Of a stretch of 64,000 nucleotides of DNA, positions 1 to 8,058 are shown piece by piece. A model generated the notes under the pieces. It worked only from the letters and a program-made list of their open reading frames with translations. It had not been told where the DNA came from and ran no database searches. Source of the stretch: Cytobacillus firmus (lineage in GTDB: Bacteria; Bacillota; Bacilli; Bacillales; Cytobacillaceae); contig NZ_CP086235.1 in assembly GCF_023612095.1 (NCBI RefSeq), forward strand, positions 269,001 through 333,000, in the 5' to 3' direction. Both the position numbers and the translations under genes were made by a program. Position 1 is the first letter of the stretch, and each line of letters opens with the position of its first letter.

Positions 1-451
1 GCTTTGGGTAAATGCCCTTGGATAACATCAAATCCACAATTTCATTTTGGATCTTTAACGTGAACTTAAGTGTGATCTCAAAATAATCCCGGATATCTTT
101 ACGGGTGCTTTGACCCAGGGCACTTGGATATGTACTCAATGAAAGCTGGGTAATATCATGGCAAAAAAATAAAATAAAATGATCGGAGAATACTTTACCG
201 GCATTTATATTTATATCCTCATCCGTGAAACCAAGGGGCACGGACATGCTCTCTTTATGAAAAAAATCCTGGAGCTGCTTGAGGTTTTTACCGGACTGAT
301 GTAGCAGCCTTCCAACAATCTTTCTGACTTTGCGATCCTCAGCCGTTTGAAAAAAATAGGTAAAAAACTGCAGCTCCATGCTGTTTTTTAAATAAGATGA
401 CCAAATATTCGAGACCTCAGAGACCGTCAGCTCTTTAGAACGCACTGCCAT
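1..451 (-). CDS. DUF3231 family protein (partial, cut by window edge)
   Basis: The first 150 residues are visible on the minus strand, starting at an ATG behind AAAGGAGTG. The sequence runs on past the window edge without a stop. It opens MAVRSKELTVSEVSNIWSSY and resembles DUF3231 proteins, ferritin-like helical proteins of unknown function that usually have two repeats of the domain. It lies 17 bp after the DUF421 gene on the same strand, so the two are probably co-transcribed. Family assignment is from memory of the N-terminal pattern; function is unknown. Confidence 0.7.
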   Translation of the reverse strand, partial: MAVRSKELTVSEVSNIWSSYLKNSMELQFFTYFFQTAEDRKVRKIVGRLLHQSGKNLKQLQDFFHKESMSVPLGFTDEDININAGKVFSDHFILFFCHDITQLSLSTYPSALGQSTRKDIRDYFEITLKFTLKIQNEIVDLMLSKGIYPK

Positions 452-468
452 CACTCCTTTTAGTCAAA

Positions 469-1173
469 TTAATGATATAAAAATATCTTCATGGTTCCTT
501 TGCTGTCCATGGTAGCTAACAGAACATTATTAATTTCTGTCTGATAGAAACGTTCTAAATGGGCGATTAGCCATCTTTCGTCCTTTTGTATGGTTTGCAG
601 CACTTTTTTATCCACTTTGCCTTCCTTAATAATGGTTCTTGGCATATCGAATGGTTCTGTATCTCTTTGCAGGAAAGCAGGTGTAATAGGTTCATATTTG
701 GGATCCAAAAAGAAGGAAATGCTTCCGTTTGCTTCCCATAGAGCAAGCGCCACCTTTTTTACATCTTCTACTTTTTTCTCGCGTAATTCCTCCAGCAGCA
801 CATCAATGGAAATCCTTGCTTTATTTAAGCCCTTATAGATGATTTCTCCATTCTGTACGAGGGGGATGGGCTTGCTGTTTACCATTCTTCTAACCGCTGG
901 CCATTTCAGGATGCTGAATAAACTGATCAGGTAAAGAACGACAAGGACAATGGTTGTAACAATTGAACCCTTTAGTCCCAGCTCCTCATCTGATAAGGGG
1001 TGGGCAATAATATTGCCAATCACTAAAGCCATTACTAAATCCAGGAGTCTTAATTGGGAAATGGCACGCTGTCCCAGCACTTTGGCGACAATGACTAAGA
1101 AGAAATAAGCGATGACAGCCCTGAGTCCCCACTCCATGGCAGAAAGTGAGTGCTGACTCTGTAAAAAATCCAT
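469..1173 (-). CDS. DUF421 (YetF-type) membrane protein
   Basis: A 234-residue protein with about three membrane segments in the first 90 residues, followed by a soluble domain. The segment KPIPLVQNGEIIYKGLNKAR, then a DVLLEELREK stretch, is typical of the DUF421 family (B. subtilis YetF, YdfR, YrbG). The soluble part is the YetF C-terminal domain. The cellular role of the family is not settled, although spore and stress links are reported for some members. It is probably the first gene of an operon with the DUF3231 gene 17 bp downstream. Confidence 0.85.
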   Translation of the reverse strand: MDFLQSQHSLSAMEWGLRAVIAYFFLVIVAKVLGQRAISQLRLLDLVMALVIGNIIAHPLSDEELGLKGSIVTTIVLVVLYLISLFSILKWPAVRRMVNSKPIPLVQNGEIIYKGLNKARISIDVLLEELREKKVEDVKKVALALWEANGSISFFLDPKYEPITPAFLQRDTEPFDMPRTIIKEGKVDKKVLQTIQKDERWLIAHLERFYQTEINNVLLATMDSKGTMKIFLYH

Positions 1174-1324
1174 TTATGGCACATCCTTAAAAGTAAAGTA
1201 CAGCTTTATACAAGTGTTTTCCTATCCAGTTGCAAATATGCAAAAGGGAGGAAGATTTGTAAATTATTAACAATACATATATGATTTGTCTTTTTGAAAA
1301 ACTAAGCAAAAGGAGGTTATCTAT

Positions 1325-1474
1325 ATGAAAAAATACTTATTGATGCTTTTTCTATCTTTATCTTTCGTAACATTAACAGGCTGCGGAAACGATGAAAAGC
1401 CTGAAGAAGACGAACAGGTTGAAGATGTGGAAGAAGAGGATGAAATAGGCGACGGAGAAGTGGATGATGAGTAA
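1325..1474 (+). CDS. Small acidic lipoprotein, 49 residues
   Basis: A short gene with a strong AGGAGGT ribosome binding site at 1311-1317 and an ATG start. The protein has a lysine pair, a hydrophobic stretch and the lipobox LTGC (Cys20), so it should be lipidated and anchored on the outer face of the membrane. The remaining 29 residues are almost all Asp, Glu, Gly or Val. I do not recognise a family. Such tails suggest a cation-binding or surface-charge role, but that is a guess. The 52-bp repeat array starts 56 bp after its stop, and the first strong terminator lies beyond the array. Confidence 0.75.
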   Translation: MKKYLLMLFLSLSFVTLTGCGNDEKPEEDEQVEDVEEEDEIGDGEVDDE

Positions 1475-1530
1475 TTAAACTGCTTGGAGTTTGGAAAGAG
1501 GGTGCGCTGGATTTGAACCAGGAGCAGGTT

Positions 1531-2040
1531 CGGACACAGAATGCAGGAAAGCGCCAGTTAGAGTCCGAACTTAGGTTACTTCGGACACAGAATGCAGGAA
1601 AGCGCCAGTTAGAGTCCGAACTTAGGTTACTTCGGACACAGAATGCAGGAAAGCGCGAGTTAGAGTCGGAACCGGGGCCAACTTCAGACACAAAAAGCAA
1701 GAAAGCGCGAGTTAGAGTCGGAACCCAGGGCAACTTCAGACACAAAAGGCAGGAAACCGCGAGTTAGAGTCAGAACCCAGGCCAACTTCGGACACAAAAG
1801 GCAGTGTAGCGCCAGTTAGAGTCAGAACCCAGGCCAACTTCGGACACAAAAGGCAGTGTAGCGCGAGTTAGAGTCAGAACCCAGGCCAACTTCGGACACA
1901 AAAGGCAGTGTAGCGCCAGTTAGAGTCAGAACCCGGGGCAACTTCGGACACAAAAGGCAGTGTAGCGCGAGTTAGAGTCAGAACCCAGGCCAACTTCTGA
2001 CACAAGAAGCAGGCAATCGCCAATCAGAGTCAGAACCCGC
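1531..2040. repeat. Tandem array of ten ~52-bp repeats (array 1)
   Basis: Units begin at 1531, 1582, 1633, 1685, 1737, 1789, 1841, 1893, 1945 and 1997; the first two are 51 bp, the rest 52 bp, and the last decays. Each has a conserved block around TTAGAGTCAGAACCC and ACTTCGGACACAAAA, plus a short variable block (such as GCAGTGTAGCGCGAG). GAGTCNGAA and TTCNGACAC inside each unit form an imperfect inverted repeat with an 11-bp spacer. Open reading frames across it are by-products of the periodicity. The same conserved block recurs in the array at 37470. Confidence 0.93.
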
Positions 2041-2060
2041 CCCTGTCCAAAACCAGCCAA

Positions 2061-2093
2061 AGCCCCAATCACCAACAGATTGGGGCTTTTTTT
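2061..2093 (+). terminator. Rho-independent terminator after array 1
   Basis: Stem AGCCCCAATC / GATTGGGGCT with a seven-base loop, followed by a run of T on the plus strand. The only plus-strand gene upstream is the small lipoprotein, so its transcript may include the whole repeat array as a 3' untranslated region. Confidence 0.85.
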
Positions 2094-2577
2094 ATGCGGA
2101 TGGCAAGCACAACACCACAATCTTATAAGGCGTGGTCTGGGCAGGTATGCTCTTGGTTGACGGGCCATAGGTCACAACGAGGTCTCTGTTTGCAGGGCTG
2201 CCGGTAAAAGCCTGCCCATTGGTCAGCACCATCTGGGTATACGGCGAGATGTTTAATTGCAGCTGTCCATCGCTGCTGATGAGCTGGCTATTAAAGAAGT
2301 CCGTTTTCACATTTTGGTGAGAAGTATGTTTTACCACTACAAGCGCCCGGTATTGAGGGGGATATATCAGCGGAACAGGAGCATTTCCGTCATAATATCC
2401 GGTAATGATGTCCCCGGCTGACAGCCTGGTTTGATCTAAAACAAAAGTCGAAGGGGATACGATGAAATTGACTGTTCCTCCCATCCCGTTATCAGCAGAA
2501 ATCATCTTAAGGCAGCCTTCCCCGTTAAAATCAGAGATTTGCACAATAGTTCCCGTGAAGTATTGAAAATTGGTCAT
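2092..2577 (-). CDS. Hypothetical protein, 161 residues
   Basis: Starts at an ATG behind GGAGGAAGAAC. There is no signal peptide or membrane segment. The sequence is rich in beta-prone residues (FTGTIVQISDFNGEGCLKMI; QLQLNISPYTQMVLTNGQ) and could be a small all-beta or OB-like fold. I do not recognise the family. It stands alone: the flanking units end at a plus-strand terminator on one side and the subtilase terminator on the other. Confidence 0.7.
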   Translation of the reverse strand: MTNFQYFTGTIVQISDFNGEGCLKMISADNGMGGTVNFIVSPSTFVLDQTRLSAGDIITGYYDGNAPVPLIYPPQYRALVVVKHTSHQNVKTDFFNSQLISSDGQLQLNISPYTQMVLTNGQAFTGSPANRDLVVTYGPSTKSIPAQTTPYKIVVLCLPSA

Positions 2578-2664
2578 GTTCTTCCTCCGTTCTTTTAAAA
2601 TAAAGCCTCGGATGTAACCAATATATTAAAGCAGCCTAGTTTCCGTTCCTGAAGAGCCATTTTC

Positions 2665-2696
2665 AAAAAAATAAACCAGGCATAAACTGCCTGGTT
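2665..2696 (-). terminator. Terminator of the subtilase gene
   Basis: Read on the minus strand, the stem AACCAGGCA / TGCCTGGTT is followed by TTATTTTTTT. It lies 11 bp beyond the stop codon of the subtilase gene. Confidence 0.85.
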
Positions 2697-2706
2697 CATT
2701 TCTCCC

Positions 2707-5700
2707 TTATTTTAATCCATAAGCCTTAATGATCTCCTGAGTTACACGATTGCCTGCATCATCCCAAGCACTTGCACGCAGGGAGACAGAAGCTCCCTTC
2801 TTATTTGGATGCTTGATTTCGGCAGACCAGCCGTTTCCTTTAGCTGCTAATTTTGCCGCTTCCCATGTCTTTCCTTCATCAAAGGACACTTCAAGGCTGG
2901 CTCCTATTATTTTGCCATTTTCAGGAGCATCGGCTATTTGAACAGCTGATAAATCAAGCTTAATCTTCTTACCGGCCGTGGAGTTGCCGGCCATGTCCGT
3001 ATCCACTTTATAATCAAGAGAAATCAGTGGAAGTGCCGTCTGGTATTCTTCCTGCTGCTCGGACCAGAATGTCCACTCCGTATGTGTACGGACTGATGTG
3101 TTCCAGCGCTCTGCATCGCGGGCAGCATCACTTATGAGCTTGTACTGGGTTTTCTCTGCCGGAAATTCATTAAATAGGTAGATAGCCTGACCCTTTCCTT
3201 CTTTAACCAGCGTATCCCCCTGATATAGCTTTAATGTCTGATCACCAGGGTAATTCATGTCGGCACCTGTATGGCCGGCTCCTGAGTCAGCCCATGCAGG
3301 AACATTGAGAATCAAATAATTGCCTGTACGATATGGAGCCCAGAAACCATCACCAAAACGAGGGCGGACTACTGGTGAGAACCACTCTTCATTCAAGGTT
3401 TGACCTGGTTTGTATTCCACTTTTGGCTGTCTTACTTCCCACTGGGCATCAAGAACACCAGCCTGATGATACCAGGACGTTCCGTTTTGCGCCGATACCC
3501 ACTCTGTTCTGACGGACGGGAGTGACAGTCTTTGCAGGAAGCCGACACCTGCAAAGCTGTGCTCGAGGATATCGTAGCGGAACTCGGCACCCGGTGCAGG
3601 GCGATCTGATTTATATTCAGAGTTGATTTTGACAAGGTCCTTCGTTTTCGGCGAATAGTTCACTTTTTTAGGAACTGCCTTATGATGCATATCCACCAGG
3701 TCATATAAGTAATCCGAATCAGGAGTACCCTCAACCTTTAAGGTCAATCCGCCGGACTTGGCCGCTTCGATCAGTTCCTGGCCTTCATTTCCGCTGACTC
3801 CGGCCACAGAAAGAGGGCTATCGGAAAGTGAAAAATCTTCATTTTCTACGCCTGTCCATTCACTAAGCTCCTCTGGTCCGTCATTAACGGTAATTAATAG
3901 CTTGGCTCCTGCTGCCAGAGCTGCTGCAGCACGTTCTGATCCTGTTAATTCATCACTGCGCAGGACAATGGCGGCTTTGCCTTTAACATTCAGCTTTTGA
4001 TAATCCTCAGGTGTACCATTCCCAGCATAGACAGCTTCCAGTTTGTACTTTCCATTCAAAAGAGTGCTTCCTGCCTGCGGGATATCATCCAGTTCCTTTC
4101 CTTTATACCCAATTGTCAGCAGTGGTTCGGCCAGGCGCCAGCGCGTAGCCTGTGTGAATTCACCAGTGTCTACTTTCTCAGTAGGTGCAGCGTACATTTT
4201 ATCCACCACTGCCGGCATCAGGTAGATGTCATTCACCTTGTTTCCATCAATGCTGCGGAAGTATTCCATCTTCCGGTAATGGGCTTCTGTCTTTTTTGGA
4301 ACATCCACTGTAATCTCATTAGCCTCTCGCGCATCCAGCATAACGGTCTGAGGTCCATCCAAATGAACTTCCGGGTCACCGACAAGTGCGACCCCAGCAT
4401 GATCTGTATCTGTATCTACATCCATCATCGACATAACCGAATACGTTCCTTTCGGCAGTCTCAGCTCCTTTGTGCCGTCCACTGACATAAACTGCGGTTC
4501 GCCAGTTGGTCCCAACAGATAGAAGTAGGCAGAGGCAGCTTCGCCGTCACGGTCGATTGCATTAATGGTCAGCGGGTATCTTTCATCTTCTTTGATCATG
4601 CCAAGTGAAGTATGGACAATACTTTCTCCCTCTGATGAAGCGCTGATATGCCCCTGATATCGGGTGCCAAAATCACCTGCATTAGGGTCAAGTGTAACGG
4701 TGACATCCGCACTTCCTTTTGCTGGAACCGTCACTTTGTCAGCTGATAGCTCTACCATTCCAGAAGGTGCATCGGTATCATTGGCATCTTTGACAGACAC
4801 TGCCAAATCCAATGTTACATCCTGATCGCCATCATTTGTATACGTAATGGTTTTCTCAGCCGGACCATCATTCTCATGAGGCCAGTCATAGAAGCCAAAG
4901 TCAAGAGACCCTGTTGCCCTTACATGGCCAAGAGCGGCCACAGTATCCAGACGGCCTGTGCCGCCTTCAAAAGGCTTGATGTGTTCAAGCTTCTTGGTTG
5001 TGCTCATTAAAGCTTCCTTAAGCTGTTCACCGGTCCAGTCCGGGTGGCGCTGGGCGAGAATGGCTGCAGCTCCGGCCACATGAGGCGTTGCCATTGAGGT
5101 GCCATCCATGCTTATATAAGAGCCGCTTCCCTGGTTTGTATATTGAGAACGTGCTGCCATGATTCCAACTCCGGGAGCAGTAAGATCAGGCTTTAATCCT
5201 GCGCTTCCAAAGCTGGGCCCTTTAGAGGAGAACCATGCAAGGTTATCGGACTTGTCCACGGCACCAACAGTTAGCGCTTCCTCAGCTGCTCCTGGTGATC
5301 CAATCCCTTCCATGCCAGAGTTCCCGGCAGCAATAACAAACAGGGATCCTGTTTCTTTACTGAGATTGCTCACAGCTTGAGCCATCGGGTCTGTTCCGTC
5401 GCTTGGCTCAGGACTTCCCAGGCTCATATTGATGATTTTGGCATTTTCAGCAGCCCATTCCATTCCATCGATAATCCATGAATCCTGGCCAAAGCCTTCA
5501 TCATCAAGTACTTTCCCTACAAGGAGGCGTGCACCTGGTGCCACACCCTTATTCCGTCCCTCTGATGCTTCTCCGGTTCCAAGCACGGTGGAAGCCACGT
5601 GTGTTCCGTGTGCATATACATCGGTTACTTCTTCTCCCGGAACAAAGCTCACAGCCTTATCCAGCTGGCCAGCAAGATCCGGATGTCCTGAATCAATCCC

Positions 5701-6453
5701 GGTATCCAGAACAGCCACCTTCACACCAGTTCCGTCAAAGCCGGATTCCCAGGCTTTAGGGGCTCCAATCTGCGGGACACTCTGTTCAAGAGTTGCTTCG
5801 ACACGGCCATCCAGCCAGATTTTTTCAATGCCGGGTGTCAGTGCAGCCTTCGTTTTTTTAGAAGTCTTGCTGGTGATTTCTGACCAAAACTCCTTTGTTT
5901 CTTTCTTATCAGCGGAGACTGCAACACTGTCTATACTTTCAAGCACATGGGTTTTCGTTGAGCCTTTTGGGGCTTTAAAAGCAGCAGCTGAACGGCCCTT
6001 GGATTCGGAATATTGAATGATGACAGGCAATTCCTTCTGATTCTCGTCATCATAGCCATCTTTGATCAGTGCTGTGATATTGAATAAATCCTGGTCCAAA
6101 AATCCGGAAGCCAGATAAGGCATAGCCTTGTCAGGAATGACATACGTTTCCTTGTTGGCTGTTAAAATGCGTGCTCCACTGGCGGAAGGGTCAGCTGGTT
6201 CAACATGAATAATATTCTTTCCATCTGCGAATTCCGTTACAGTTACGACATCACCTGTAATAAGAGTGATGACATGCTTGCCTTTGCTTGCTTTGGCATT
6301 CATCCCTTGAAGGTCAGCTATAGCCGCTTTGCCATCAGCCCCTTTCAGGATGCTTTTCCCAGAATCGTCTGCAGAAGCCTGCAGGGGCGGAACAGTAAGC
6401 AAAGCTGCAGCCATGGCAGCGGTTAAATACTTTTTAAATCTGAAATCTCCCAT
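2707..6453 (-). CDS. Large secreted subtilisin-like serine protease (S8)
   Basis: A 1248-residue secreted protease if translation starts at the ATG at 6453, which follows GGAAGAGGAG; an in-frame ATG 14 codons earlier lacks a good binding site. Residues 1-28 form a signal peptide ending near LQASA. The catalytic triad is visible as D250 (AVLDTGID), H282 (AHGTHVAS) and S453 (GTSMATPHVAG), with N378 in AAGNSG as the oxyanion residue. After the catalytic domain come beta-sandwich regions and a protease-associated-like segment (KAAIVLRSDELTGSERAAAALAAGAK). It should degrade extracellular protein for nutrition. It is divergent from the NprR-like regulator at 6740, which suggests quorum control. Confidence 0.93.
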   Translation of the reverse strand: MGDFRFKKYLTAAMAAALLTVPPLQASADDSGKSILKGADGKAAIADLQGMNAKASKGKHVITLITGDVVTVTEFADGKNIIHVEPADPSASGARILTANKETYVIPDKAMPYLASGFLDQDLFNITALIKDGYDDENQKELPVIIQYSESKGRSAAAFKAPKGSTKTHVLESIDSVAVSADKKETKEFWSEITSKTSKKTKAALTPGIEKIWLDGRVEATLEQSVPQIGAPKAWESGFDGTGVKVAVLDTGIDSGHPDLAGQLDKAVSFVPGEEVTDVYAHGTHVASTVLGTGEASEGRNKGVAPGARLLVGKVLDDEGFGQDSWIIDGMEWAAENAKIINMSLGSPEPSDGTDPMAQAVSNLSKETGSLFVIAAGNSGMEGIGSPGAAEEALTVGAVDKSDNLAWFSSKGPSFGSAGLKPDLTAPGVGIMAARSQYTNQGSGSYISMDGTSMATPHVAGAAAILAQRHPDWTGEQLKEALMSTTKKLEHIKPFEGGTGRLDTVAALGHVRATGSLDFGFYDWPHENDGPAEKTITYTNDGDQDVTLDLAVSVKDANDTDAPSGMVELSADKVTVPAKGSADVTVTLDPNAGDFGTRYQGHISASSEGESIVHTSLGMIKEDERYPLTINAIDRDGEAASAYFYLLGPTGEPQFMSVDGTKELRLPKGTYSVMSMMDVDTDTDHAGVALVGDPEVHLDGPQTVMLDAREANEITVDVPKKTEAHYRKMEYFRSIDGNKVNDIYLMPAVVDKMYAAPTEKVDTGEFTQATRWRLAEPLLTIGYKGKELDDIPQAGSTLLNGKYKLEAVYAGNGTPEDYQKLNVKGKAAIVLRSDELTGSERAAAALAAGAKLLITVNDGPEELSEWTGVENEDFSLSDSPLSVAGVSGNEGQELIEAAKSGGLTLKVEGTPDSDYLYDLVDMHHKAVPKKVNYSPKTKDLVKINSEYKSDRPAPGAEFRYDILEHSFAGVGFLQRLSLPSVRTEWVSAQNGTSWYHQAGVLDAQWEVRQPKVEYKPGQTLNEEWFSPVVRPRFGDGFWAPYRTGNYLILNVPAWADSGAGHTGADMNYPGDQTLKLYQGDTLVKEGKGQAIYLFNEFPAEKTQYKLISDAARDAERWNTSVRTHTEWTFWSEQQEEYQTALPLISLDYKVDTDMAGNSTAGKKIKLDLSAVQIADAPENGKIIGASLEVSFDEGKTWEAAKLAAKGNGWSAEIKHPNKKGASVSLRASAWDDAGNRVTQEIIKAYGLK

Positions 6454-6739
6454 TCTTGTCCATTCTCCTCTTCCAAAGTATGTTGATGGAATCATAGATT
6501 GTAAGGCTCTCTATTAAAAAGTATAAAGAAGTTAGAACATTGTGTTAATTGGGGTAATTGAGGGGCGGCATAAGGGGCAAAAAACGGGACAAAGGGATTA
6601 AAATTCACTGAATTATGGGGATATTTGGATGGTATGCAGGTACTTATAACAATAAAATTTGGGGTTATTTAAGGAGCTTACAAAATAGGATTCTCTTTTA
6701 CTACAATAAATCTTATCCAGAATATAAGGGGAGTCTTTC
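6454..6739. promoter_or_regulatory. Divergent promoter region, subtilase / NprR-like regulator
   Basis: This 286-bp gap must hold promoters for both divergent genes. It is AT-rich, with runs such as GGGGTAATTGAGGGG and TTTGGGGTTATTT. I could not assign a convincing pair of promoter boxes or a clear regulator palindrome by eye. Confidence 0.4.
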
Positions 6740-7996
6740 ATGTTAGCTGGAGAAATTATTAAATTTCATCGTCAAAGGGCAGGTCTTACACAAGAGGATC
6801 TCGGCAGGGGCATTTGCTCGGTTACACATGTGAGCAAGATCGAGCGTGGGGTGACGCCGTTTTCCTCTGAAATTATCCAGATGTTTTCAGAACGTCTGAA
6901 CCTCGATATTGATCAGGAAATCAACCGGTTTGCCAATCTGGGAGAGCGGCTTCAGCACTGGCACAAGACGATCATCATGCAAAATATGAAGGAAGCAGAG
7001 AAAATTAAAAAAGAGCTTGAGGGCATTCCCATCAGCCTTTCTTCCAGCCATGCCGCCTTTTATGAATTGCTTCTTGCCCGATTGCACTTAAAAAAACTGG
7101 AATTGGAACAGGCGGAAGGGATTTTGATTCATATACAGAATGACTATCCTAATCTTCAAGCCTATGAGCAAAATATGCTTAAGCATGCCTGGGGAATCTA
7201 CTATATTTTAAGATACCGGGATTCAAAGGCCGGGAATTATCACAAAGCGATTGAATTCTTGAAGGATATAAACATGGAGGAATACGGGAATCACGAATAC
7301 TATTACCACTTGGCGGCCGCCTATTATTGGACCAATTCCAAGATAGCGGCTTATGCCTTTGCAAATAAGGCTCTTTTACACTTCAGGGAAACGGATAATT
7401 ACATCGGTGCGATTACGGCTGAGTCCCTTATGCTCGCACAGGAGGGCAATGATTTGCAGGCGGATTTCAGCGAACTGGAGAAATCTTATCAGAGATTAAT
7501 CCGTAATTGTGACCTGCTGAATTTGCCTAATAAAAAGTCTTTGCTGTTAAACAACTTAGGCTATGAGTATTGGAGAAGGAAGGAATACCGGAAGGCGCAA
7601 ACAGTATTAGAGGAGGCCCTTTGCCTGGTGGCTAAGCCATCTGCTCTGTATCTTCAGCGGCTGCAAAATTATATAAATGCCTGTCTGGAAGGGAAGCTGA
7701 TGCGAAAAGCATTGCTTCTGAAAAGAGCCCGGGAAGGCTTGTCCATGACAAAGGATTTGGAGAACAGGTTCTATAAAATCATATTCAAGCTCCTTATTCT
7801 GAGGATTGAAGACCAGAGTGAGCAATATTACAGATATATAGAAAACGAGGCGCTTCCTTATTTCCTTTCAATCAGCAATGCGATGTTTACCAACCGGTTC
7901 GGGAAGCAATTATATCAATATTATGTGGAGACGGAGCAATATGAGAAGGCTGTTCAGATTTCAAATATCTTTATTGAATCGATTCCCAGTGAATGA
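6740..7996 (+). CDS. NprR/PlcR-like HTH-TPR transcriptional regulator
   Basis: A 418-residue protein, close to the roughly 420 of NprR. An XRE-type helix-turn-helix covers residues 5-59 (HRQRAGLTQEDLGRGICSVTHVSKIERG). The rest is helical, with TPR-like repeats such as NNLGYEYWRRKEYRKAQTVLEEAL. This architecture is that of the RRNPP family, which bind small re-imported signalling peptides. AAGGGGAG precedes the ATG. It lies between a secreted subtilase and a thermolysin-type protease; in the B. cereus group NprR activates such protease genes. No clear cognate pro-peptide gene follows, which differs from nprR-nprX. Confidence 0.85.
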   Translation: MLAGEIIKFHRQRAGLTQEDLGRGICSVTHVSKIERGVTPFSSEIIQMFSERLNLDIDQEINRFANLGERLQHWHKTIIMQNMKEAEKIKKELEGIPISLSSSHAAFYELLLARLHLKKLELEQAEGILIHIQNDYPNLQAYEQNMLKHAWGIYYILRYRDSKAGNYHKAIEFLKDINMEEYGNHEYYYHLAAAYYWTNSKIAAYAFANKALLHFRETDNYIGAITAESLMLAQEGNDLQADFSELEKSYQRLIRNCDLLNLPNKKSLLLNNLGYEYWRRKEYRKAQTVLEEALCLVAKPSALYLQRLQNYINACLEGKLMRKALLLKRAREGLSMTKDLENRFYKIIFKLLILRIEDQSEQYYRYIENEALPYFLSISNAMFTNRFGKQLYQYYVETEQYEKAVQISNIFIESIPSE

Positions 7997-8005
7997 TAAA
8001 AGAAA

Positions 8006-8058
8006 AGCCATGATCCATTCAAACAGAACAGGTTCATGGCTTTTGGCTTTGTTTTTTA
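8006..8058. terminator. Terminator between convergent regulator and protease genes
   Basis: Stem AAAGCCATGA / TTCATGGCTTT with a loop of about 19 bases, then GGCTTTGTTTTTT on the plus strand. It closes the regulator gene and may also serve the convergent protease gene. Confidence 0.7.

Noticed and set aside
1513..1767. Coding sequence with repeated LESELRLLRTQNAGKRQ-type peptides
   Set aside because: Long frames in several phases on both strands arise because the repeat period and composition avoid stops. No good ribosome binding site is present and the frame is lost by 51/52-bp alternation. The same applies to frames at 1317-1745, 37607-37811 and 37970-38306.
1531..2040. CRISPR array
   Set aside because: The regular 52-bp period and conserved/variable alternation resemble one, but the variable blocks repeat among units instead of being unique, the units drift in sequence, and no cas genes are present. 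The same holds for 37470-38190.
5429..6016. 195-codon frame on the strand opposite the subtilase
   Set aside because: It lies wholly inside a well-supported protease gene, lacks a binding site and has a composition typical of an antisense shadow. Other long antisense frames (3997-4485, 27764-28267, 35034-35618, 45512-46156) were rejected on the same grounds.
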